Origin: Promethearchaeota archaeon
GTDB lineage: Archaea; Asgardarchaeota; Lokiarchaeia; Sigyniarchaeales; SOKP01
Length of the DNA stretch: 5,242 bases
NCBI GenBank assembly: GCA_019057355.1
Contig: DXJM01000017.1
Span: forward strand, 1-5,242
Direction: 5' to 3'
Shown here: positions 1-5,242 of the stretch, piece after piece
Numbering within the stretch: the stretch's first letter is position 1
Layout: the number at the start of each line of letters is the position of its first letter
Position numbers and translations under genes: made by a program
The notes under the pieces: generated by a model
Seen by the model: only the letters and a program-made list of their open reading frames with translations
Told to the model about the DNA's origin: nothing
Databases searched by the model: none

Positions 1-1397
1 CCTTCTCTCTCCTTTTTAAATTTCATGATAAGTTTAAGAATTTCTTTTGGTGATGGAGATCCTTGACTTATACGTTTGTTTAAACAAGATTCAAGATTCT
101 TAATCGAATCAATAAAACTATCAGGGAACTCAATCTTTTTTTGTTCTATTTCATATACAGCTTGTTGGATTTTCTCTTTATCCAATAAGTCCCTTGGATT
201 TTGAGCCCTCTTGACAACTAGAGCAATGATTTTATGCGCCTGCCTAAAGGGGATTAGATAGTCTTTTACTAACATTTCAGCTATATCCAAGGCTAAAATA
301 TAGCTCTCCTCTATGACAATTTTTAATCTATCAGTATTTATTTTAAGTGATGAAAAGATTCCCTTAAATATTTCAATAATGGAAAATGTTGTTTCAAATG
401 AGTTTTTTAATAACATTTTTAATTCTTGAAAATCTCGAAAATACCCTGAAGGAATTGCTTTAATTATTAAAGAGGCCGTAAATGGATTTGCAATCACTTT
501 GGATGATTTACTTCGAATTAATTCAAGGCTATCTGGATTTTTTTTCTGAGGCATGACACTTGAGACCGAACAATATTTATCATCGATCTCAACGAAATCA
601 AACTCTTTACTCGACCAGAGAATTAAATCTTCTGCAATTCTAGAAAATTGAATTGAAATCAGGGATAATAATGAGAGCGTTTCAAGGATGTAATCTCTCG
701 AACTAATAGCATCAATAGAATTTTCGATTACCCCCTCAAAACCTAATAATTCTGCAGTTCTTTTTCTATCTATACTTATACTGGTTCCTCCAATTGCACA
801 TGCTCCAAGGGGATTTAGATTGACCCTTTTGTAGATTTCTTCAATCCTATCTATGGCCCTTAAAATTTGTGAAATATAACCGTTAAGATAATGAGAAAAG
901 TTTCCTAACTGCCCTCTCTGGAGATGGGTGTACAAGGGCATAAAATTATGTATTGCGTTTTCTGAAAGAATAATTAAAACATCAATAAATTCATATAACT
1001 CACTTTCTAATTTGTTTAATTCATTTCTAATTTTCAATCTCATATCAGCTGATATTTGATCATTTCTTGATCGTCCAGTATGAATCTTACCACCTATATC
1101 CATTCCTATATCATTAATGACACATTGTTCTATGAAAGGGTGAATATCTTCAAATGAAGGATCTAAAACTAGTTTTTTATCAATTACGTTATTTTTAATT
1201 TTTTCGAGAGATAGTAAGATTTGTTTTATTTCGGATTCATTGAGAAACCCCTGTTCATATAGCATTAGATTATGTGCTTCTGTCCCAATAATATCTTCTT
1301 CAGCAATCCATAAATCTTCTTCTAAAGAGGATAAAAACCGGAGAACGTTTCCTTCAAGTTGACCATCCAACCGGAATCTGTAAAAATCCTTTCCCAT
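1..1397 (-). CDS. argH: Argininosuccinate lyase, C-terminus cut by window edge
   Basis: This is the cytosolic enzyme that splits argininosuccinate into arginine and fumarate, the last step of arginine synthesis. It belongs to the fumarase/aspartase superfamily, whose members are homotetramers. I translated 465 residues from the ATG at 1397 to the left edge. Visible motifs are HTGRSRND (106-113), YTHLQ with the expected catalytic-base His158, and the superfamily signature SSVMPQKKNPD (279-289) with the expected catalytic Ser279. After these, Tyr319, Gln324 and Lys327 sit where the family contacts argininosuccinate. A GSPSPKE segment (446-452) matches the family's C-terminal end, so probably only a few residues are missing. 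The start is supported by GGAG 7 bases upstream and by the usual family length of about 450-500. One oddity is that the usual YNKD/YNRD motif reads YFRD (319-322). Family assignment is very secure. argG is not in the window. Confidence 0.95.
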   Translation of the reverse strand, partial: MGKDFYRFRLDGQLEGNVLRFLSSLEEDLWIAEEDIIGTEAHNLMLYEQGFLNESEIKQILLSLEKIKNNVIDKKLVLDPSFEDIHPFIEQCVINDIGMDIGGKIHTGRSRNDQISADMRLKIRNELNKLESELYEFIDVLIILSENAIHNFMPLYTHLQRGQLGNFSHYLNGYISQILRAIDRIEEIYKRVNLNPLGACAIGGTSISIDRKRTAELLGFEGVIENSIDAISSRDYILETLSLLSLISIQFSRIAEDLILWSSKEFDFVEIDDKYCSVSSVMPQKKNPDSLELIRSKSSKVIANPFTASLIIKAIPSGYFRDFQELKMLLKNSFETTFSIIEIFKGIFSSLKINTDRLKIVIEESYILALDIAEMLVKDYLIPFRQAHKIIALVVKRAQNPRDLLDKEKIQQAVYEIEQKKIEFPDSFIDSIKNLESCLNKRISQGSPSPKEILKLIMKFKKERE

Positions 1398-1404
1398 ATT
1401 CAAT

Positions 1405-1408
1405 CTCC
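1405..1408 (-). promoter_or_regulatory. Shine-Dalgarno site of argH
   Basis: On the minus strand GGAG lies 7 bases before the ATG at 1397, a standard spacing. It fixes the argH start and implies a leadered transcript. Confidence 0.6.
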
Positions 1409-1450
1409 AAATTTCTATAGATATATTTTTAATTTGTTTATTGCATAATG

Positions 1451-1460
1451 ATATATGGTT
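1451..1460 (-). promoter_or_regulatory. Candidate TATA box for argH
   Basis: The minus strand reads AACCATATAT here. A transcript starting about 26 bases downstream (near 1430) would have a leader of about 33 bases that includes the GGAG site. A second AT-rich box (AAAAATATAT, 1421-1430) is closer to consensus, but it would start transcription near 1401 and exclude the GGAG site, so I prefer this one. The whole gap is AT-rich, so TATA-like strings are expected by chance. Confidence 0.25.
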
Positions 1461-1554
1461 ATTAATTTTAACTTTATTCTAATTTTAATCTTATTTTTAA
1501 ACATGGGAATTTTGCGTATTTATTAATATTTCACAGCACCCTTATCAAAGAATC

Positions 1555-1570
1555 ATGTTAAATTAAACAT
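1555..1570. repeat. Imperfect 16-bp palindrome in the argH/ATPase gap
   Basis: ATGTTAAATTAAACAT matches its own reverse complement at 14 of 16 positions. It lies 20 bases past the stop of the ATPase gene and about 160 bases upstream of argH. It could be a protein-binding site or a weak hairpin at the end of the ATPase transcript. Chance occurrence in AT-rich DNA is quite possible. Confidence 0.25.
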
Positions 1571-1589
1571 TATATAGCATTTTATTCAC

Positions 1590-3401
1590 TCATTTCCTTT
1601 CATTTTCAGAGGTTTTTTGAAAATAGAGAGACAGTTCCTTCCATTTTTCGTAATTTTCGCAATAATTTTCTCCATCTTCTATATGAGCATTGCTTCTCAT
1701 GCAATAGTGATTATTTTGATTTATTTTTTTTCTAAAAAATATTAAGAATTTATTCAGGTATTTGCATCTTTTCCAGGAATATTTAATTTCTTGTTTTAAG
1801 AGTTCCTTATTACCTGTATTTGTCAAGAGGTTCAAGCTATCATTTTCTCGAGTTTCTAATGAGGAATTACCTGTAGTATTTAAAATTTTATGGTTATTTT
1901 GTAATAATTCTTCATCTGTTAACCAACTTCTCCGTATTAAGGGAGCCTGGAGCACAAAAGGCTTTTCAATGGAATTTACTCTCATAATACATTGCCCTTT
2001 TTTCAATTCTGAAAGGTATTTTACTTGCCAATCTTGCAAGTTCAATAGTTCTTTCATTAGATCTTTTTGCAAGTGAAGTTGAAATGCAACAAGCACCCCG
2101 CAATTTGCCAAGATTTCCTTTGAAATATTAGGACGCGTGGCTAAAGAAATCAAACATTCTCCCGTTCCCCTCAATAAAAGAGCGATGTCCTCGATATAGG
2201 ATGTTCGTTTTGTACAAGAAGATAGTTCTTGAGGAGCAAAATATTGAGCATCTTCGATTATGGTGAGATGTCTGATTCCATTATAATCTTTACTTCCATC
2301 ACCCAAATTCTTATCCCAAAGATATTTCAAGAGCATGTTCAGAAAAAAGAGAGCATCTTCTTTTTCACCACCCAATTTAATAATAGAATTTAAATCAAGA
2401 ATCACATTGTGCTTGAAAAGATCATTCACTTTTATACCTTTTTTTTCATCGAAAACATGTTTAAGCGTTCCGATGTAATACCTCCTTATCCTGTTTTGTA
2501 TGGCAAGCACGCTCTTTTGGATGGTTATATCCCTTTTATGATCTTCTTCCAGGTAACGAATTGACAATTCGTCAAATTTTTTCCAAGACCTATATTTTTC
2601 GATAGGTATGATTCTGTTTAAAATATCCACGAATATACGCTCCATTTGAGGCGTATATTCCACCTTTTCAAGGAGACCTCCACTTTCAAAGATTTGATAC
2701 ACGCGCTCTGCATGAATTCGGGGATTACTTCCTTCTGGATCGAAAATATTGATTGAAAAGTTAATTCCTGGCTTGAGTATTAACAAATCCTTTATTGTTC
2801 GTTGTAAATGATGGTATTCCCCCTTGAATTCTGTTAGAAGGAATGGAATGTTTCCATGTTTGGATGAAAAGTCGAGCAAAAAATATTGCATAAAATTACT
2901 CTTTCCCGTTCCTGTAATCCCCGTGATGAACATGTGTTGAGCTAAATCATCCATGTTCAAGTAAAAGTCTTGCTTTTGCTTGTTTTTATTTAAAACTCTT
3001 CCTATTTTAATGGATCCCCTTGATTTCCATCGTGAAGGAGGATCTAAAGAAATTTGTGGGTTATTATTTAATTGAAGAGCGTTATAAAACAAGATAGTTG
3101 AAACCATCCATGTAGCAATTGATAGAATTAAAAAACTTATGGAATTAATGCCTTGATAATTTTTATAGTTCCTAATCACGTCAAATCCTATTAAAATAGA
3201 GGAAACAATCATTAAAGCTACAATGAAACAAATGGCATATTTTTCTTTCTTAAATGCTTCTATCATGCTTCTTTTTATTAATACCTGCTTGTAAATATGG
3301 AGCATGCCTGAAATTAATAGAAAAATTAGTGAATAGATGAAATTGAAGATTGAATGGAACATTTTATCATTATTTTGAAAAAAATGATTTAAACTTAACA
3401 T
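1590..3401 (-). CDS. Membrane-anchored HerA/DUF87-type ATPase with degenerate zinc-ribbon tail
   Basis: This is a 603-residue P-loop ATPase of the HerA/FtsK superfamily, whose members form hexameric motors that pump DNA or protein. Its substrate is unknown. Hydrophobic segments at about 18-37, 55-73 and 87-109, with a basic loop between the first two, predict three membrane spans and a cytoplasmic motor. A remnant of the N-terminal HAS-type barrel (IGRVLN, 133-138) is followed by Walker A GITGTGKS (161-168), the FKGEY strand (192-196), Walker B LTIIEDAQYF (379-388) and the conserved RGTG...ATRPN block (411-425). Residues 567-585 resemble a zinc ribbon but keep only Cys567 and Cys581. Met1 has no Shine-Dalgarno sequence, and a TATA-like box 30-40 bases upstream suggests a nearly leaderless message. 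Met14 is an alternative start. No helicase or nuclease partner such as NurA is adjacent, so a DNA-repair role is not supported by context. VirD4/VirB4-like transport ATPases are the main alternative. Confidence 0.9.
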   Translation of the reverse strand: MLSLNHFFQNNDKMFHSIFNFIYSLIFLLISGMLHIYKQVLIKRSMIEAFKKEKYAICFIVALMIVSSILIGFDVIRNYKNYQGINSISFLILSIATWMVSTILFYNALQLNNNPQISLDPPSRWKSRGSIKIGRVLNKNKQKQDFYLNMDDLAQHMFITGITGTGKSNFMQYFLLDFSSKHGNIPFLLTEFKGEYHHLQRTIKDLLILKPGINFSINIFDPEGSNPRIHAERVYQIFESGGLLEKVEYTPQMERIFVDILNRIIPIEKYRSWKKFDELSIRYLEEDHKRDITIQKSVLAIQNRIRRYYIGTLKHVFDEKKGIKVNDLFKHNVILDLNSIIKLGGEKEDALFFLNMLLKYLWDKNLGDGSKDYNGIRHLTIIEDAQYFAPQELSSCTKRTSYIEDIALLLRGTGECLISLATRPNISKEILANCGVLVAFQLHLQKDLMKELLNLQDWQVKYLSELKKGQCIMRVNSIEKPFVLQAPLIRRSWLTDEELLQNNHKILNTTGNSSLETRENDSLNLLTNTGNKELLKQEIKYSWKRCKYLNKFLIFFRKKINQNNHYCMRSNAHIEDGENYCENYEKWKELSLYFQKTSENERK

Positions 3402-3430
3402 AAAATTATGCTTGAAAAACTTTAAGAATT

Positions 3431-3438
3431 ATATATTT
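3431..3438 (-). promoter_or_regulatory. Candidate TATA box for the membrane ATPase gene
   Basis: The minus strand reads AAATATAT. Its centre is about 33 bases upstream of the ATG at 3401, so transcription would begin around 3408, a few bases before the start codon. That agrees with the absence of any Shine-Dalgarno sequence there. Confidence 0.35.
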
Positions 3439-3449
3439 GTATCTCGAGG

Positions 3450-3553
3450 AGATAATATTTAATTCTTCTTGGATGCCCTCATCGGAGTTCCCACTTTTTT
3501 ATTTTTCCTAATTTGTGCATTTTCGCTTAAAAATAAAATTATAAATATTATCT
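3450..3553. repeat. 12-bp perfect inverted repeat with 80-base spacer
   Basis: AGATAATATTTA at 3450-3461 is exactly reverse-complemented at 3542-3553. The spacer includes a relatively GC-rich patch around 3471-3493. The left arm lies just upstream of the candidate ATPase TATA box. The arms could be paired binding sites for a regulator. The AT-richness makes a chance match possible. Confidence 0.4.
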
Positions 3554-3695
3554 AGAATTGTGACATTGTATATATTGACATGTCTAGTTCGTAGTATTTT
3601 TAACTATTTTAAATTATATTTCGAATGCCTAAAGACCATTCAGTCATATTTTTTTCAATCTATAGTAAGAACGATCTTTTTGAAAAAATATTTTG

Positions 3696-3761
3696 ACCTC
3701 AGTAAACGCATTGAAAGAAATTTGGGCAATTTGAGGTACGCATCCATAATTTATTTGAGGT
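3696..3761. repeat. Three TGAGGT elements upstream of the GTPase
   Basis: The hexamer occurs inverted at 3696-3701 (ACCTCA) and direct at 3732-3737 and 3756-3761. The two direct copies extend to the 9-mer ATTTGAGGT (3729-3737 and 3753-3761), spaced 24 bases start to start. The cluster ends about 50 bases before the GTPase start codon. It may be an operator cluster, and the last copy could also act as a Shine-Dalgarno sequence for a tiny ORF. Confidence 0.35.
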
Positions 3762-3766
3762 TTAAA

Positions 3767-3796
3767 ATGAAAATAAATAATATTTTTAGACTTTAA
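3767..3796 (+). CDS. Possible 9-codon leader ORF
   Basis: ATG at 3767 is preceded by GAGGT (3757-3761) with a 5-base spacer and encodes MKINNIFRL before a TAA. It ends 16 bases before the GTPase start, which itself has no Shine-Dalgarno sequence, so it could be a leader peptide that couples ribosomes to the GTPase. It is in frame with a longer GTG-initiated open frame from 3560. This reading conflicts with a leaderless GTPase transcript starting near 3806. It is speculative because such short frames arise easily by chance. Confidence 0.18.
   Translation: MKINNIFRL
3775..3784 (+). promoter_or_regulatory. Candidate TATA box for the GTPase gene
   Basis: AAATAATATT is centred about 33 bases before the ATG at 3813, which would give a start of transcription near 3806 and an almost leaderless message. 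This fits the absence of a Shine-Dalgarno sequence before that ATG. Neighbouring AT-rich strings are equally possible. Confidence 0.25.
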
Positions 3797-3812
3797 AAGT
3801 ATATTTTTATAT

Positions 3813-5024
3813 ATGACATTAATTATTGGTATCGTTGGCAAACCCAGTAGCGGGAAAAGTACTTTTTTAAACGCAGCATGTTTAACAGATGTGAAGGTTA
3901 GTGAATTGCCTTTTACTACAATCGATGCAAATAAAGGGGTAACTTATGTCAAGACAGAATGTGTTTGTAAAGAATTAAATGTAAAAGATAATCCAAAGAA
4001 TTCTCAATGTATTGAAGGTTTTAGATTCATTCCAATAAATGTTTTAGACGTCGCAGGATTAGTTCCTGATGCCCATAGAGGTAAAGGACTTGGAAATAAG
4101 TTCCTAAACGACTTGGGACATGCTGATGCGTTGATACATGTATTGGATATTACAGGTTCCCTTGATAAAACGGGTAAGCCCGTTTCTTCAGGAAGAAATG
4201 ATCCATACGAAGATATTATATTTTTAGAACATGAAATTAACATGTGGTATAGAGACATAATAAATAGAGAAGATTGGAATAAATTTAAAAGAACTTTCGC
4301 AGGAAAAAAGAAAGAATTTATCGAGGAGTTATATAAAAGACTATCAGGGATAAAAATAAAGAGAGAACAAATAATAGCAAGTTTAAAGCAATCAGAATTA
4401 GACAATAAGAATCTCAATACCTGGGATGATAATGACTTAACTTTTTTTTCAAAAAAACTAAGAGAAATCTCTAAACCCATCTTGATTGTAGCAAATAAAA
4501 TTGATAAAGATATTGATGCTGAAAATCTAAATAATTTAAAAAAAAAATATGATGGACCGATCATTCCATGCAGTGCTTTAGCCGAACATATTTTAAGAAA
4601 ATACCATGAAAAACAGGTGATTGATTATATCCCAGGATCTAATGGATTTAGAAATATTAATGAAAATTTAATAAGCACTAAAGAAGTGGAAACATTAAAG
4701 AAAATTAAGACCGACCTCTTGAATGTGTTTGGCAGCACGGGGGTTCAAGAAGCTCTAAATCATGCCATTTTTAAGGTGTCTAATCAAATATGTGTATACC
4801 CTGTTTCAGATACAAAAAGTTTTTCAGATAATAACAACAATGTTCTACCAGATGTTTTTCTTGTAAATAAAGGAACATTTTTGATTGATTTTGTTCGAGA
4901 AAAAATTCATAGTGATTTGGCTAAACACTTTATTTTTGGGATTGACGGAAGAACAAAAAAAAGACTAGGAGAAAATTATATTTTAAAACATAATGATATA
5001 GTTAAAATAGTTTCAGCAAAATGA
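3813..5024 (+). CDS. Ygr210-type YchF/Obg family GTPase with TGS domain
   Basis: This is a 403-residue translation-factor-class GTPase close to the archaeal and eukaryotic Ygr210 group of the YchF/Obg family. Relatives bind ribosomes, but the exact role is unknown. The G1 loop is GKPSSGKS (9-16), PFTTI (33-37) is in the switch I/G2 region, G3 is DVAG (79-82) followed by Leu83, G4 is NKID (228-231) and G5 is SAL (254-256). NKID predicts GTP specificity, unlike bacterial YchF and human OLA1, which carry NxxE and prefer ATP. The hydrophobic residue after DxxG, where Ras has its catalytic Gln, is typical of this group. A helical insert occupies about 130-215. The C-terminal TGS domain (about 327-403) ends in the family-typical IVKIVSA. 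Cys50, Cys52 and Cys66 lie in the insert after switch I. Length is normal (about 390-400). The start gives an immediate G1 strand, with no Shine-Dalgarno sequence. It is transcribed divergently from the membrane ATPase. Confidence 0.95.
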   Translation: MTLIIGIVGKPSSGKSTFLNAACLTDVKVSELPFTTIDANKGVTYVKTECVCKELNVKDNPKNSQCIEGFRFIPINVLDVAGLVPDAHRGKGLGNKFLNDLGHADALIHVLDITGSLDKTGKPVSSGRNDPYEDIIFLEHEINMWYRDIINREDWNKFKRTFAGKKKEFIEELYKRLSGIKIKREQIIASLKQSELDNKNLNTWDDNDLTFFSKKLREISKPILIVANKIDKDIDAENLNNLKKKYDGPIIPCSALAEHILRKYHEKQVIDYIPGSNGFRNINENLISTKEVETLKKIKTDLLNVFGSTGVQEALNHAIFKVSNQICVYPVSDTKSFSDNNNNVLPDVFLVNKGTFLIDFVREKIHSDLAKHFIFGIDGRTKKRLGENYILKHNDIVKIVSAK

Positions 5025-5028
5025 ATAT

Positions 5029-5145
5029 TTAATCTTGTTTTGATGTTAATAAGATGTAAGCAAGAATGATGATCAAAAGAATTATCCCAAACCCATTTAT
5101 GATGAATTTAATAGTTTCAGCTTCAGATGATGTGATTTGAAACAA
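5029..5145 (-). CDS. Candidate 38-residue single-pass membrane protein (TTG start)
   Basis: A short minus-strand frame runs from TTG at 5145 to TAA at 5029. It encodes a polar, acidic N-terminus (Glu8, Glu10), a continuous hydrophobic stretch at about 14-33 (ending IILLIIILAYILL) and a short polar tail TSKQD. AGGTG lies 7 bases before the TTG, a good archaeal Shine-Dalgarno sequence at the expected spacing. The frame is closed by a stop upstream and has no ATG, so TTG is the only well-placed start. It converges on the GTPase gene with only 4 bases between the stop codons. I recognise no family. Hydrophobic frames can arise by chance in AT-rich DNA, so this rests on the combination of ribosome site, membrane segment and tight packing. 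Confidence 0.42.
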   Translation of the reverse strand: MFQITSSEAETIKFIINGFGIILLIIILAYILLTSKQD

Positions 5146-5152
5146 AGGAGAG

Positions 5153-5157
5153 CACCT
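5153..5157 (-). promoter_or_regulatory. Shine-Dalgarno site of the small membrane ORF
   Basis: The minus strand reads AGGTG, 7 bases upstream of the TTG at 5145. It decides this non-ATG start. Upstream AT-rich sequence (about 5169-5184) could supply a TATA element. Confidence 0.4.
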
Positions 5158-5242
5158 ATAATTATTTAATAAATATTATTTTTCTAAGTTAATTATTCAT
5201 TTAATAATTTTGTATTTGGAAAAGTTTACGGATAGAATCATA

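Larger units (their letters stand above)
3402..3812. other. Divergent intergenic region, 411 bases
   Basis: This region separates the divergent ATPase and GTPase genes and should hold both promoters. It contains a 12-bp inverted repeat (3450-3461 with 3542-3553), three TGAGGT elements (3696-3761) and TATA-like stretches, including GCTTAAAAATA on the plus strand at about 3526-3536. A 78-codon plus-strand frame starting with GTG at 3560 is open to 3796. It codes for a basic, Phe/Ile/Tyr-rich sequence with no recognisable motif and no Shine-Dalgarno sequence, though the box at 3526 would place a transcript start close to its GTG. I do not call it as a gene. I see no tRNA, box C/D RNA or transposon end here. 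Confidence 0.6.

Noticed and set aside
1762..2076. Plus-strand open frame of 104 codons
   Set aside because: It lies wholly inside the ATPase gene on the opposite strand, across its conserved C-terminal part. It has no motif and no ribosome site.
3560..3796. Plus-strand GTG-initiated frame of 78 codons
   Set aside because: It has no Shine-Dalgarno sequence, and its basic, aromatic-rich composition is what AT-rich noncoding DNA gives. A TATA-like box at 3526-3536 keeps it barely possible, but this is not enough to call a gene.
3644..3841. Minus-strand open frame of 65 codons
   Set aside because: It overlaps the GTPase start region antisense, would occupy that gene's promoter, and shows no recognisable features.
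4004..4564. Minus-strand open frame of 186 codons
   Set aside because: It is antisense to the GTPase across its G3 and G4 motifs. The Ser/Leu/Phe-rich translation is typical of a shadow frame.
5067..5141. Plus-strand frame of 24 codons and ATGATGA strings suggesting a box C/D RNA
   Set aside because: There is no ribosome site, and no CTGA (box D or D') accompanies the ATGATGA copies at about 5067 and 5099. The opposite strand offers the better reading.
5029..5145. Small membrane ORF as SecE/Sec61-gamma or Sec61-beta
   Set aside because: Only a generic hydrophobic segment and a GxG resemble SecE. The Lys-Pro-Thr motif and the amphipathic helix before it are missing, and a stop codon closes the frame upstream.
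5191..5209. 7-bp inverted repeat AATTATT/AATAATT with a 5-base loop
   Set aside because: It is pure A/T, short, and expected by chance in this composition. It has no T-run or promoter context to support a function.
5201..5242. C-terminal end of a minus-strand gene entering from the right edge (13 codons then TAA)
   Set aside because: Too short to distinguish from chance. Another minus-strand frame here also stops quickly.

Overview
The window is AT-rich DNA (roughly 30% GC by eye) from an archaeon. Three things point to this: a Ygr210-type member of the YchF/Obg GTPase family, which is known from archaea and eukaryotes; a membrane-anchored HerA/DUF87-type ATPase; and starts that are either preceded by Shine-Dalgarno sequences or look leaderless behind TATA-like boxes. 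The low GC would fit a Lokiarchaeia-like Asgard archaeon or another AT-rich lineage, but the window does not settle the phylum.

Layout, left to right. (1) Positions 1-1397, minus strand: argininosuccinate lyase (argH), running off the left edge with only its last few residues missing. A GGAG ribosome binding site lies just upstream. (2) A 192-base gap (1398-1589) holds the presumed argH promoter and one imperfect palindrome. (3) Positions 1590-3401, minus strand: a 603-residue ATPase with three N-terminal membrane segments, a HerA-type motor domain, and a C-terminal tail that looks like a zinc ribbon which has lost two of its four cysteines. (4) A 411-base divergent intergenic region (3402-3812) has no convincing long gene but contains a 12-bp inverted repeat, three TGAGGT elements and a possible 9-codon leader ORF. 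(5) Positions 3813-5024, plus strand: the Ygr210/YchF-type GTPase with a C-terminal TGS domain. (6) Positions 5029-5145, minus strand: a candidate 38-residue single-pass membrane protein, convergent with the GTPase and separated from it by 4 bases. (7) The last ~97 bases are AT-rich with no supported gene.

The genes do not form an evident pathway. argH is arginine biosynthesis, the GTPase is probably ribosome- or translation-associated, and the membrane ATPase is of unknown role. argH and the ATPase share a strand, but the 192-base gap and separate argH promoter/RBS argue against a tight operon. The ATPase and GTPase are divergent and could share the regulatory region between them. I see no CRISPR array, tRNA, rRNA, transposase or clear mobile element. 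The points most worth following up are the half-lost zinc ribbon on the ATPase, the overlooked small membrane protein, and the repeats and possible leader ORF in the divergent region.
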